In this document: positions 6,881 to 15,475 of the stretch, in pieces
Numbering within the stretch: the stretch's first letter is position 1
Layout of the letters: every line of letters begins with the position of its first letter
Assembly: GCA_015067895.1 (NCBI GenBank)
Contig: SVLP01000044.1
Location: 1-18,607, forward strand
DNA from: Oscillospiraceae bacterium
GTDB lineage: Bacteria; Bacillota_A; Clostridia; Oscillospirales; Oscillospiraceae
DNA length: 18,607 bases
Direction of reading: 5' to 3'
Translations under genes and position numbers: made by a program
Notes under the pieces: generated by a model
The model's database searches: none
What the model was told of the DNA's origin: nothing
What the model saw: only the letters and a program-made list of their open reading frames with translations

Positions 6881-7966
6881 ATGAAACGTACCATCTCTCT
6901 GATCCTGATCCTGGCTCTGTGGGCTTCCCTGGCGGCCTTTGCATGGGTCAAATCCCCGGCGGCCAGCTCCGATGCTGAGCGGCGGCCCCTGGAGCAGTTC
7001 CCAGAGATCAGCAGCGACAGCCTGCTCTCCGGCGAATTCATGTCGGATTTTGCCGACTACGCCGTGGATCAGTTCCCCCTGCGGGACGGCTTCCGCACCC
7101 TGAATGCTTATCTGACCTACTATCTGCTGGGAAAGCAGGACAACAACGGCATCTACCTCCACGACGGCTACGCCGCCAAGATGGAGTATCCCATGGATGA
7201 AGTTTCCGTCAACTTCGCCATTGACCGGTTCAATGACCTGTACGACATGTACCTGGCGGACTGCAATGTCCATTTCGCCCTTGTCCCCGACAAGAACTAC
7301 TACCTGGCCGAGTACGCCGGGGCCCTTAGCATGGACTACGACGCCCTCTACGAAAAGATGGCTGCAGAGCTGCCCTGGGCAAACTTCATCGACCTGCGGG
7401 AGCACCTCTCCATCGGGGACTACTACCGCACCGACACCCATTGGCGCCAGGAGCAGCTCCCGCGCGCTGCCAATGCCATCGCGGAGCACCTGGGTGTCAT
7501 CGTTCCCTCGTTTGCGCAGATCCAGATCGACCGGCCCTTCTACGGCGTCTACTACGGCCAGGCGGCTCTGCCCATGGAGCCCGAGCCCATGTATTACCTG
7601 ACCAACGAGCTTTTTTTGGAAAACTGCACCGTCTACTGCCATGACAACGGCGTTCAGTCCCAGGTCTGCGACCTGACCAAGCTGGAGAGCCGGGATCTGT
7701 ATGATATTTTCCTCTCAGGCCCGGCTGCGGTGCTGGAGATCTCCAACCCCGCCGGTACTCCGGGGAAGGAGCTGATCGTCTTCCGGGACTCCTTCGGCAG
7801 CTCCATGGTGCCCCTGCTTGTGAACGACTACGAGACCGTCTGGGTGCTGGACACCCGGTATGTCAGTCCCGCCATGCTGGGCCAGTTCGTGGAATTTTCC
7901 GATCAGGATGTGCTGATGCTCTACAGCACCCTGATCCTCAACAGCAGCTCCGCCCTGCGAAAGTGA
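6881..7966 (+). CDS. DHHW-family protein, AlgX/AlgJ-like acetyltransferase partner
   Basis: Proteins of this type are SGNH-fold relatives of AlgJ/AlgX that complete acetyl transfer outside the membrane together with an AlgI-type MBOAT protein. The 361 residues begin with a basic N-terminus and one hydrophobic helix (about 5-23), a signal anchor or signal peptide without a lipobox. The catalytic-type motif RTDTHW (183-188, D185 and H187) and the nucleophile block FRDSFGSS (301-308, S304) are in the expected order. The first motif is DTH, the AlgJ-like form of the DHHW signature. AGGAGA lies just before the ATG. It follows the MBOAT gene with only copy B of the repeat between, and a strong terminator (7975-8008) follows eight bases past the stop. 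Function is inferred from motifs and neighbour. Confidence 0.9.
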   Translation: MKRTISLILILALWASLAAFAWVKSPAASSDAERRPLEQFPEISSDSLLSGEFMSDFADYAVDQFPLRDGFRTLNAYLTYYLLGKQDNNGIYLHDGYAAKMEYPMDEVSVNFAIDRFNDLYDMYLADCNVHFALVPDKNYYLAEYAGALSMDYDALYEKMAAELPWANFIDLREHLSIGDYYRTDTHWRQEQLPRAANAIAEHLGVIVPSFAQIQIDRPFYGVYYGQAALPMEPEPMYYLTNELFLENCTVYCHDNGVQSQVCDLTKLESRDLYDIFLSGPAAVLEISNPAGTPGKELIVFRDSFGSSMVPLLVNDYETVWVLDTRYVSPAMLGQFVEFSDQDVLMLYSTLILNSSSALRK

Positions 7967-7974
7967 AAAATTTT

Positions 7975-8008
7975 ACCGCCGGAGTTACCTCCGGCGGTTG
8001 CCTTTTTT
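7975..8008 (+). terminator. Intrinsic terminator of the DHHW gene
   Basis: The stem ACCGCCGGAG (7975-7984), loop TTAC and CTCCGGCGGT (7989-7998) are followed by a T run at 8003-8008. The end of the stem and the T run overlap the -35 region of the next gene's promoter. Confidence 0.92.
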
Positions 8009-8026
8009 CCCGAAAAACCGTATAAT
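7998..8026 (+). promoter_or_regulatory. Promoter of the 143-residue protein gene
   Basis: TTGCCT (7998-8003), a 17-base spacer and a perfect TATAAT (8021-8026) lie 33 bases before the start codon. The -35 element uses the last base of the upstream terminator stem and the start of its T run. Confidence 0.65.
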
Positions 8027-8059
8027 ATCCTTGAAAAACCACATTGGGAGGGGAACATC

Positions 8060-8491
8060 ATGGGTATGATCGACAAGGAGCTGCTGATGACGCATGTGGT
8101 GGAGGAGCGCAAGCTCCGCTTCGAGGAGTTCGTCAAGGAGCAGAGCGCCTCGGGCGGCGGAAAGATGAAGGACGCCGTCCTGTGCAGCAAGGGCCACCGG
8201 GATTTCTACGGCAAGCTCACCTTCCAGCGGGGCGTGATCCACAAGGCCCTCTGGGTCATTCCCGGCGACAAGCTCGGGGACATCCTGATCTACAAGGATC
8301 GGGCCATGGCGGAGGGCTATGCCAAGGCGCTGCTGCCCCTGCTGAAGAACAACGGCTTCGACGGCAGCAAGGTCTGGGTCGAGCGGATCGCCATCCGAAA
8401 CGAAGCAAGTAATCCCCTGTCGGGACTCATGTCCCCCAAGGTGACCTATGACGATGAGGATAAGTACATCATCCGCATGATCGTGCGGTAA
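8060..8491 (+). CDS. Hypothetical cytosolic protein, 143 residues
   Basis: I do not recognise this protein. ATG 8060 has a strong GGGAGGGG (8046-8053) six bases upstream; an in-frame ATG two codons later is possible. The protein is soluble and mixed in charge, with no membrane segment or signal peptide. The N-terminus (1-25) looks helical, followed by a Gly-Gly-Gly turn near residue 33. A strand-rich middle follows (KLTFQRGVIHKALWVIPGDKL), then a helix around 80-96 and a C-terminus ending YIIRMIVR. A single Cys lies at about 42. It has its own promoter and is bounded by a terminator on one side and repeat copy C on the other, so it is a single-gene unit. Real coding status is supported by the promoter, ribosome binding site and codon use like its neighbours. 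Confidence 0.75.
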   Translation: MGMIDKELLMTHVVEERKLRFEEFVKEQSASGGGKMKDAVLCSKGHRDFYGKLTFQRGVIHKALWVIPGDKLGDILIYKDRAMAEGYAKALLPLLKNNGFDGSKVWVERIAIRNEASNPLSGLMSPKVTYDDEDKYIIRMIVR

Positions 8492-8495
8492 ATAA

Positions 8496-8678
8496 CTCTT
8501 GCCTCCCCTATTTATAGGGGAGGTGGGCCGGTGGATTCGGGCAAAGCCCGGAGCCACCGGGTCGGAGGGGTTCTGCCCGCTTTTCATGGAAAAGCGGGCA
8601 TTTCCGAATATTTGCTCCGCAAATATTCGGACTCCCCCCGGCCTGCGGCCACCCCCCTCATAAATGCGGGGGGCAAGA
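8496..8678. repeat. C/G-rich intergenic repeat, copy C, with internal hairpins
   Basis: This fills the gap between the 143-residue protein gene and rpoD. Its right end (ACCCCCCTCATAAATGCGGG... to GGGCAAGA) matches copy A, and its left end (CTCTTGCCTCCCC...) is a diverged form. Three separate hairpins lie inside: CCGGTGG/CCACCGG (8528-8534 with 8554-8560) around CGGGC/GCCCG, TGCCCGCTTTT (8574-8584) with 8590-8600, and TCCGAATATTTGC (8603-8615) with 8619-8631. These are specific to this copy. No protein-coding sign was found. Confidence 0.75.
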
Positions 8679-8702
8679 GCATGACCTTTTTCAACAGTCA
8701 GC

Positions 8703-8736
8703 AAAACCGCCGCTTCCGGTGTGGAAGCGGCGGTTT
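8703..8736 (-). terminator. Intrinsic terminator of rpoD
   Basis: Read leftward, AAACCGCCGCTTCC (8723-8736), a loop of five and the complementary arm (8703-8717) end in a short T run just past the rpoD stop codon. Confidence 0.88.
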
Positions 8737-8739
8737 CGT

Positions 8740-9879
8740 TTAACAATAAAAGTCCTTGATCTTCTTTGCGCGGCTGGGATGGCGCAGCTTGCGGATGGCC
8801 TTGTTCTCGATCTGGCGGATACGCTCGCGGGTGACGCCGAAGATCTGGCCCACCTCCTCCAGGGTGTGGGTGCGGCCGTCGTACATGCCGAAGCGCATGC
8901 GCAGCACGTCGGCCTCACGCTCGGTCAGGGTGTCCAGGATCTCCTTCAGGGCCTCGGCAAGCAATGCGTTGGAGGTTGCGTCGGCGGGGCCGGGGGTGTG
9001 ATCGTCCTCCACGAAGGAGCCGATGGAGGTATCCTCTTCATCACCCACGGGGGTGTCCAGAGACAGGGTGTCCGCGGCGGTGCGGTTGGCCTCGATGATC
9101 TTCTCCACGGGCAGGTTCAGCTCCTTGGCGATCTCCTCCACGGTGGGCTCACGGCCCAGCTCCTGCACCAGCTTGCGGTTGCAGCGGGTGGCCTTGTTGA
9201 TGACCTCCACCATATGCACGGGGACGCGGATGGTGCGGGCCTGATCCGCGATGGCGCGGGTGATGGCCTGCCGGATCCACCAGGTGGCATATGTAGAGAA
9301 CTTGTTTCCCTTTGTCCAGTCGAACTTGTCGACCGCGCGGATCAGGCCGGTGTTGCCCTCCTGGATCAGATCCAGGATGTGCAGGCCGCGGCCGGAGTAC
9401 TTCTTGGCGATGGAGACCACCAGACGCAGGTTGGCCTCGGTGAGCTTGTTCTTGGCGTACTGGTCGCCCTCGCTCACGCGCTTGGCCAGCTCCACCTCTT
9501 CCTCGGCACTCAGCAGCTTCACCTGGCCGATCTCCTTCAGGTACATGCGGACGGGATCGTCCAGGTTGTACTCGGCGGCCAGATCCACGGGATCGATCAG
9601 ATCCTCCTCGTCGATGCCGTTCAGGTCGATGTCGCCGTCGGTGTCCACCAGATCCAGATCGTCGCCCAGATCCAGCTCAGCAGCCACCACCTGGATGTTC
9701 ATGGCCTCCAGCTGGTCGTAGATCTTCTCGATGACCTCGGGGTTCAGGTCGAGCTTGTCCAGATGGGCCTGCAGGTCGGCGGCACGGATCATGCCCTCCT
9801 TCTTGCCCTTGGCGATCAGGCTCTGGATGGCGGCCTGGAGCTCCTCGGTGTTGTTCTTGTTCTTCTTCTCGTTGGCCAT
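8740..9879 (-). CDS. rpoD: RNA polymerase primary sigma factor SigA (RpoD)
   Basis: The housekeeping sigma factor directs RNA polymerase to TTGACA/TATAAT promoters, many of which are visible in this window. The 379 residues are usual for Firmicutes SigA. A region 1.1-like N-terminus (about 10-65) is followed by an acidic Asp/Leu-rich linker (about 69-103). Region 1.2 begins at [12 protein letters not shown] (about 107-118). Region 2 contains [19 protein letters not shown] and [13 protein letters not shown], for -10 recognition and melting. Region 3 follows, and region 4 ends with the -35-binding helix-turn-helix [26 protein letters not shown] sits a few bases before the ATG at 9879. It is divergent from lepA and ends in a strong hairpin. 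No dnaG primase gene lies in the roughly 430 bases upstream, although dnaG often precedes sigA in Firmicutes. Confidence 0.98.
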   Translation of the reverse strand: MANEKKNKNNTEELQAAIQSLIAKGKKEGMIRAADLQAHLDKLDLNPEVIEKIYDQLEAMNIQVVAAELDLGDDLDLVDTDGDIDLNGIDEEDLIDPVDLAAEYNLDDPVRMYLKEIGQVKLLSAEEEVELAKRVSEGDQYAKNKLTEANLRLVVSIAKKYSGRGLHILDLIQEGNTGLIRAVDKFDWTKGNKFSTYATWWIRQAITRAIADQARTIRVPVHMVEVINKATRCNRKLVQELGREPTVEEIAKELNLPVEKIIEANRTAADTLSLDTPVGDEEDTSIGSFVEDDHTPGPADATSNALLAEALKEILDTLTEREADVLRMRFGMYDGRTHTLEEVGQIFGVTRERIRQIENKAIRKLRHPSRAKKIKDFYC

Positions 9880-10039
9880 AGTATCTCCTCAACTTTTCTT
9901 TGTTGTTGTTATCCGGGTAGACTATATATCGTTTTTTCGATTTCGGCAAGGGGTTTTCGGTGAAATTTTTGAGAATTTTTTTCGATTCGACCCCTTTCTC
10001 ACCACAGCCAGTATCCCCGGAAGAAACAAAAAGATACGG

Positions 10040-10068
10040 TTTACTTTTTGGAAATTATTTTGTATATT
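10040..10068 (+). promoter_or_regulatory. Predicted promoter of lepA
   Basis: TTTACT (10040-10045), a 17-base spacer and TATATT (10063-10068) lie 240 bases upstream of the lepA start. A transcript from here would carry a leader of about 233 bases containing the whole hairpin pair at 10123-10257. Confidence 0.55.
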
Positions 10069-10092
10069 ATATGGTATGAAACTATCCGTAAA
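10066..10092 (-). promoter_or_regulatory. Possible promoter of rpoD
   Basis: On the minus strand a perfect TATAAT (10066-10071) is preceded by TTTACG (10087-10092), but the spacer is only 15 bases. Shifting the -10 two bases to TAATAT gives 17 bases with a weaker hexamer. It overlaps the lepA -10 region. Confidence 0.4.
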
Positions 10093-10122
10093 TTTCTGTT
10101 TCTCAGAATTGTACAGCGGCAG

Positions 10123-10257
10123 TGTAGGGAACGGTCATGACCGTTCCGGTCGGTTTTGAGACCTCGATGGGCTCAAAACCGACAATGCTACGAATTCGCC
10201 GGAGGTGCTTTCGGTTCGTGACGCTGTACTGCGGAACGGTCATGACCGTTCCCTACA
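10123..10257. repeat. Inverted pair of GTAG-hairpin (REP/BIME-like) units before lepA
   Basis: The 25-base arms 10123-10147 and 10233-10257 are perfect reverse complements, each TGTAG followed by the palindrome GGAACGGTCATGACCGTTCC. Between them lies a further stem GTCGGTTTTGAG (10149-10160) with 10172-10183. The unit is related to that at 568-644: the same TGTAGGGAACGG start but a different hairpin tip. It occupies much of the gene-free stretch 9880-10307, whose remainder holds the divergent promoters. Confidence 0.82.
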
Positions 10258-10307
10258 TTACATTCTGCGGGATTTTCGAACTTTACGAAATACCAAGAGG
10301 TGCACCT

Positions 10308-12116
<1,809 letters not shown>

Positions 12117-12123
12117 CCGTTAC

Positions 12124-12198
12124 AGATTGGAGATTGAAGAGTGAAGAGTGGAGATTTTGCTCTGATCTCCACTCTCCAATCTCAACTCTCCACTCTCA
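12124..12198. repeat. Purine/pyrimidine inverted repeat between lepA and hemW
   Basis: The left half is purine-rich with GGAGAT and GAAGAGTG units, and the right half is the matching pyrimidine-rich form. AGAGTGGAGAT (12145-12155) pairs with ATCTCCACTCT (12165-12175) across nine bases, and degenerate partial matches such as AGATTGGAGA lie outside. No T run follows, so it looks like a short intergenic repeat, not a terminator. Confidence 0.6.
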
Positions 12199-12210
12199 AA
12201 GGAGATATCT

Positions 12211-13407
12211 ATGGCAATCATCAAAACCAACAAAAACAAGACCCCTCTGGGCATCTACATCCACATCCCCTTCTGCCGGAGCAAGTGTGAGTACTGCGAC
12301 TTTTACTCCATCGGCGGAAAGCATGAGGAGCTCTATGCCGACTACACCGACGCGGTCTGCCGGCACATCAAGGAGACGGGCCCCCTGGCTCCCAACCATC
12401 GGGTGGATACCATCTACTTTGGCGGCGGCACCCCCAGCTATTTCGGTGCCGAGGGACTGGCCACCATCCTGACCGCTGTGCGCAAGAACTTCGATGTGGC
12501 GCCCGATGCGGAGATCACCTTCGAAGCCAATCCCGACTCCGTCACCGACCAGCTGCTGAAGCGGCTGAAGGCCGAGGGCTTCAACCGGGCATCTCTTGGC
12601 ATCCAGTGTGACGACGACAAGATCCTGCAGAGTCTGGGCCGTCCCCACAGCTACCGTCAGGCCGTCGCCGCCTTCCAGCGGCTGCGCAAGGCGGGCTTCG
12701 ACAACATCTCCGTGGATCTCATGTACGGCCTGCCCCAGCAGAGCGAGTTCACCTGGCGGGACACCCTGACCAATGTCCTGAGCCTGCACCCGGAGCACAT
12801 CAGCTGCTACGGCCTGAAGGTGGAGCCGGGCACACCCCTGTACGAGTATCAGGACAGCGTCTTCCTGCCCACCGACGACACCCAGGTGGATATGTATCTG
12901 GCGGCCTGTGAGATCCTGAAGGAGAACGGCTACCGCCAGTATGAGATCTCCAACTTCGCCCGCCGGGGCAGGATCTCCAGGCACAATATGAAATACTGGA
13001 CGGGGATGGAGTACATCGGCTTCGGCCCCAACGCCGCCAGCGATTTCGCCGGCAAGTATTTCACCATGGTAGGCGACCTGCAGGCCTACATCGACGGCAT
13101 CCGCAGCGGCGGACAGGTCATCGCCGACGTGCTGGAGATCCCCGTCCGGGAGCGGGCGGGCGACTACCTGATGCTCCGGCTTCGCACCAACCACGGCATT
13201 TCCGCCCAGGAATACGAGCGGCAGTACCTGCTGCCCTTTGGCCCCCTGGAAGCGGAGCTGAAGCGGTGCCAGGAGCGGGGCCACGCCGTCTATGAGAACG
13301 ACCGCTGGCACCTGACCCCCAAGGGCATGATGGTCTCCAACTCCATCATCTCCGAGCTCCAGCTGATCCAGGAGCGCTGCGAGCCCCTGACCAAGAGAAG
13401 ATTCTGA
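12211..13407 (+). CDS. hemW: HemW, radical SAM heme chaperone (coproporphyrinogen III oxidase-like)
   Basis: HemW is a cytosolic radical-SAM protein that binds and delivers heme. It is often annotated as an oxygen-independent coproporphyrinogen oxidase but lacks that enzyme's extra N-terminal substrate residues. The 398 residues open with IYIHIPFCRSKCEYCDFYS, giving the iron-sulfur cysteines C22, C26 and C29. There is no cysteine right after CxxC as HemN has; that position is Phe after Asp. GGGTPS follows, and the family's LGIQ..D...LGR block is near residues 128-148. AAAGGAG lies six bases before ATG 12211. It probably shares the lepA transcript and ends with a strong hairpin. In an anaerobe the physiological role may differ from that in heme-rich bacteria. 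Confidence 0.93.
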   Translation: MAIIKTNKNKTPLGIYIHIPFCRSKCEYCDFYSIGGKHEELYADYTDAVCRHIKETGPLAPNHRVDTIYFGGGTPSYFGAEGLATILTAVRKNFDVAPDAEITFEANPDSVTDQLLKRLKAEGFNRASLGIQCDDDKILQSLGRPHSYRQAVAAFQRLRKAGFDNISVDLMYGLPQQSEFTWRDTLTNVLSLHPEHISCYGLKVEPGTPLYEYQDSVFLPTDDTQVDMYLAACEILKENGYRQYEISNFARRGRISRHNMKYWTGMEYIGFGPNAASDFAGKYFTMVGDLQAYIDGIRSGGQVIADVLEIPVRERAGDYLMLRLRTNHGISAQEYERQYLLPFGPLEAELKRCQERGHAVYENDRWHLTPKGMMVSNSIISELQLIQERCEPLTKRRF

Positions 13408-13415
13408 AAAAGAGC

Positions 13416-13445
13416 AAGACCGCACCGGCTCCGGTGCGGTCTTTT
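13416..13445 (+). terminator. Intrinsic terminator of hemW, possibly working both ways
   Basis: AAGACCGCACC pairs with GGTGCGGTCTT around a short loop and is followed by TTTT. The leftward isomerase gene ends 30 bases to the right, and on the minus strand the stem is followed by TTGCTCTTTTT, so both convergent genes may end here. Confidence 0.88.
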
Positions 13446-13474
13446 GGCGGTTTGGGAATCCTCATTGTAGGGGA

Positions 13475-14224
13475 TTACAGCTGCGCCCGCAGCCACTCCA
13501 GGGCTTCCCCCAGACACGCATAGGGATCCCGCTCCCATCGCTCCTGCTCGACGAAGGCGTAGGGAACGCCCGTCTCCAGACAGGCCTGAGCCACGCCGCT
13601 CCAGTTGATGTCGCCCTGTCCCGCCGGGACGAGGATCTCGGTGCCGTCGGGCATTTTTTTGCCCTCCTTGAAATGCACCATGCACACCCGGCCGGGATAT
13701 TTGCGGATCCAATCGGGCATGGACAGCCCCGCCTTGTCCACGTGGTACAGGTCAAGGCACAGATCCAGCCACTTCAGCCGCTCCATGAGAAAATCCACAG
13801 GGCAGACGCCGCCGATGGGGACAAAATCCGCCGCCACGGGATGGAAGCAGAGCTTCTGCCCCAACGCAGCCAGCTCATCGCGCAGCTGTTCCAACGCCTG
13901 GGCAAAGGCTTCCAGACCCTCCCGGCTCTTCCATTGCTCGGGGATGCGGCTGGGGCAGAGCCAGGTGCCGCCGGAAACTGCGTTCAGATCGCAGTAATAC
14001 CGTCGGTTTTGCAAGATCTCTGTGGAAAAATCCTGGATGGAGACAGACTGGATTCCGTGGCGCTCCAGGGCTTCGCCGATGGCTTCGATGGGGACGGACG
14101 GGTCGATCCACTGCAGCTGCACCGTGTCCACGCCCATGGCGGCGAGCCTTGCAAAGGCCGTGTCCACCTGCTCCGGCGTCCCCAGAAGGGGCTTGAGACT
14201 CGATACCTGAATACCTGTTTTCAT
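13475..14224 (-). CDS. Sugar phosphate isomerase/epimerase-like TIM barrel
   Basis: This resembles the AP-endonuclease-2/xylose-isomerase-like superfamily, which isomerises or epimerises sugars and inositols with a divalent metal. I start it at ATG 14224 (249 residues, MKTGIQVSSL). The AGGAGGA lies six bases upstream of it, whereas the alternative ATG at 14230 abuts that site. Likely barrel and metal residues are in family order: CFHPVAADF (H128), CLDLYHVDKAG (D158, H161), VHFKEG (H184), AGQGDINW (D205) and FVEQE (E226). No signal peptide is present. It is transcribed from a promoter sharing its -35 block with the peptide gene at 14325. The substrate is unknown, and no sugar transport or catabolic genes adjoin it. 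Confidence 0.85.
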   Translation of the reverse strand: MKTGIQVSSLKPLLGTPEQVDTAFARLAAMGVDTVQLQWIDPSVPIEAIGEALERHGIQSVSIQDFSTEILQNRRYYCDLNAVSGGTWLCPSRIPEQWKSREGLEAFAQALEQLRDELAALGQKLCFHPVAADFVPIGGVCPVDFLMERLKWLDLCLDLYHVDKAGLSMPDWIRKYPGRVCMVHFKEGKKMPDGTEILVPAGQGDINWSGVAQACLETGVPYAFVEQERWERDPYACLGEALEWLRAQL

Positions 14225-14245
14225 GGCCATTCCTCCTTTTTCTCC

Positions 14246-14274
14246 ATGATAGCATGTCCGGCGATGTTTGACAA
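14246..14274 (-). promoter_or_regulatory. Promoter of the isomerase-like gene
   Basis: On the minus strand TTGTCA (14269-14274), 17 bases and TATCAT (14246-14251) form a good sigma-A promoter, with a leader of about 15 bases. Its -35 overlaps by five bases the -35 of the divergent promoter. Confidence 0.75.
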
Positions 14275-14296
14275 CCGTTGCCCCGTGTGGTACACT
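14268..14296 (+). promoter_or_regulatory. Promoter of the 74-residue peptide gene
   Basis: A perfect TTGACA (14268-14273), a 17-base spacer and TACACT (14291-14296) precede AAGGAGG at 14311-14317. It is strong and is arranged back to back with the isomerase promoter on the same -35 block. Confidence 0.85.
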
Positions 14297-14324
14297 GGTT
14301 CCATCCAAAAAAGGAGGAGATACC

Positions 14325-14549
14325 ATGGATCTCAAAGCAAAGATCGAGGAAATCGTCAAGAAGCTGCTGTCCGACAAGACTCTGATGGCCCGCTTCGAGC
14401 GCAACCCCGCGTCCGTCATCGAGGAGTTCATCGGCATCGACCTGCCCGATGAGCAGGTCAACCAGGTGGTCGAGGCCATCAAGGCCAAGATCAAGCTGGA
14501 TCAGGTGGGCGACGTCCTGGGCGGCATCGGCAAGCTGTTCGGCAAGTAA
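14325..14549 (+). CDS. Small 74-residue protein resembling a Nif11/NHLP-type leader
   Basis: ATG 14325 has AAGGAGG seven bases upstream; longer frames start without a ribosome binding site, inside the promoter. The peptide is highly charged and helical in its first half (KAKIEEIVKKLLSDKTLMARF). Then comes NPASVIEEFIGIDLPDEQVN, whose F..NP...+EE.G..LP pattern recalls the leader part of Nif11- or nitrile-hydratase-type RiPP precursors. The C-terminus reads GDVLGGIGKLFGK, a Gly-Gly followed by a short cationic tail. There is no cysteine. From memory, similar short Clostridia proteins exist without a known function. It has a strong promoter and its own terminator. No peptidase-transporter gene is in the window, so export is not shown. 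Confidence 0.8.
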   Translation: MDLKAKIEEIVKKLLSDKTLMARFERNPASVIEEFIGIDLPDEQVNQVVEAIKAKIKLDQVGDVLGGIGKLFGK

Positions 14550-14556
14550 ATGAGGA

Positions 14557-14584
14557 AAGAGCGGCACCGGTGCCGCTCTTTTTT
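14557..14584 (+). terminator. Intrinsic terminator of the peptide gene
   Basis: A perfect palindromic stem, AAGAGCGGCACC with its complement (14557-14580), runs into six T residues. It lies between convergent genes. The leftward deacetylase gene ends 27 bases to its right, so the hairpin may serve both, although the T run is weak in the leftward sense. Confidence 0.9.
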
Positions 14585-14606
14585 CTTCCCGCAGGGTTGA
14601 TGTCTT

Positions 14607-15380
14607 TCAGGAAAACAGCTCCGTCAGCGGCGCGAACCGGTAGCCCATGTCCTTCCAGCCTGAGATCAATCGATCCAGAATCTCCGCATTGGTCTTCGAT
14701 GTGGCGTGGAGCAGCACCACGGCCCCGTCGTGTACCCGGCTGTTCAGCTTTTCCACAGCCGCGTCGGGATCCGGTTGAGCATCGTTGTTCCAGTCCGCAT
14801 AGGCCAGGCTCCAGAAGACGGTCTTGTAGCCCATGTCCTTCGCCATCTTCAGGTTTTCCTCCGAGTACAGCCCCTGGGGCGGGCGGTAGAATTTGGGCAG
14901 GGTCTGGCCGGTGATATCCGTGTAGCGGTCTTCGACGCCCCGCAGCTCCTTTTCGAAGGCGGCCCGGCTGGGGACGGCGCTCATGTCCGGGTGGTTCATG
15001 GTGTGGTTGCCCACGATGTGGCCCTCCTGAGTCATCCGGCGCACCAGGTCGGCGTTCCGCTCCAGATAGTCCCCCACCAGGAAAAAGGCTGCGGGCACCT
15101 CCTGCTTTTTCAGCACATCGAGAATGTCCGCCGTGTACCCGTTCTCATAGCCCGCGTCGAAGGTCAGATACAGCACCTTCCCCCCGTCCGCGTCCAGATA
15201 GGCCCCGTCCAGCTCCCGGAGCTTCTCCGGGCTCACCGGCCCCGCCGGAGCCATCCCCTGATTCTGAAAGGACAGCCCCCAGCTCCCCGTGGGCACGGCG
15301 TCGGTGAAAAACGACGCGATCAGCAGTACCGCGCTGAGGATCGCCGCTCCGCACAGCACCCCAAGATTCATCCGTTTCAT
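14607..15380 (-). CDS. Polysaccharide deacetylase, PdaA-like
   Basis: PdaA removes the N-acetyl group from muramic acid so that muramic-delta-lactam can form in spore cortex. I start at ATG 15380 (257 residues) because AGGAGGG sits six bases before it and touches the alternative ATG at 15386. The start is a basic N-terminus with a membrane helix (about 5-25). The motif GSWGLSF (32-38) resembles the PdaA N-terminal block. Deacetylase motifs follow: YLTFDAGYENGYT (71-83, D75), GNHTMNHPDM (metal histidines H126 and H130), FYRPPQG (R166) and VLLHAT (H225). TFDAGYENG in place of the usual TFDDG is the PdaA-type form. I found no convincing promoter, sigma-A or sporulation type. A vegetative peptidoglycan deacetylase is the alternative. 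Confidence 0.88.
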   Translation of the reverse strand: MKRMNLGVLCGAAILSAVLLIASFFTDAVPTGSWGLSFQNQGMAPAGPVSPEKLRELDGAYLDADGGKVLYLTFDAGYENGYTADILDVLKKQEVPAAFFLVGDYLERNADLVRRMTQEGHIVGNHTMNHPDMSAVPSRAAFEKELRGVEDRYTDITGQTLPKFYRPPQGLYSEENLKMAKDMGYKTVFWSLAYADWNNDAQPDPDAAVEKLNSRVHDGAVVLLHATSKTNAEILDRLISGWKDMGYRFAPLTELFS

Positions 15381-15439
15381 ACGCATCCCTCCTGGGGGAA
15401 GTGTATGAGGGGGAGGTCAGCAATATCCCTGATCGACTT

Positions 15440-15472
15440 CTGTAGGGGCGGGTCAATGCCCCGCCCATACAG
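15440..15472. repeat. Single GTAG-hairpin unit
   Basis: CTGTAGGGGCGGG (15440-15452) and the complementary arm ending ATACAG (15460-15472) have one mismatch. The form is GTAG plus GGGCGGG-loop-CCCGCCC, like the units of the paired elements but without a facing partner. It is the leftmost item in the gene-free stretch 15381-15726. Confidence 0.7.
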
Positions 15473-15475
15473 TTA

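Noticed and set aside
8719..9963. 414-codon rightward frame opposite rpoD
   Set aside because: It is the mirror of a GC-rich real gene, with repeated Leu/His/Gln/Gly composition typical of antisense frames.
10137..10307. N-terminal extension of LepA by 57 residues
   Set aside because: The extra codons translate the GTAG hairpin repeat, have no ribosome binding site, and LepA proteins normally start at the equivalent of 10308.
13673..14452. Rightward frame of 259 codons opposite the isomerase-like gene
   Set aside because: It is antisense and crosses the divergent promoter region and the 74-residue peptide gene out of frame.
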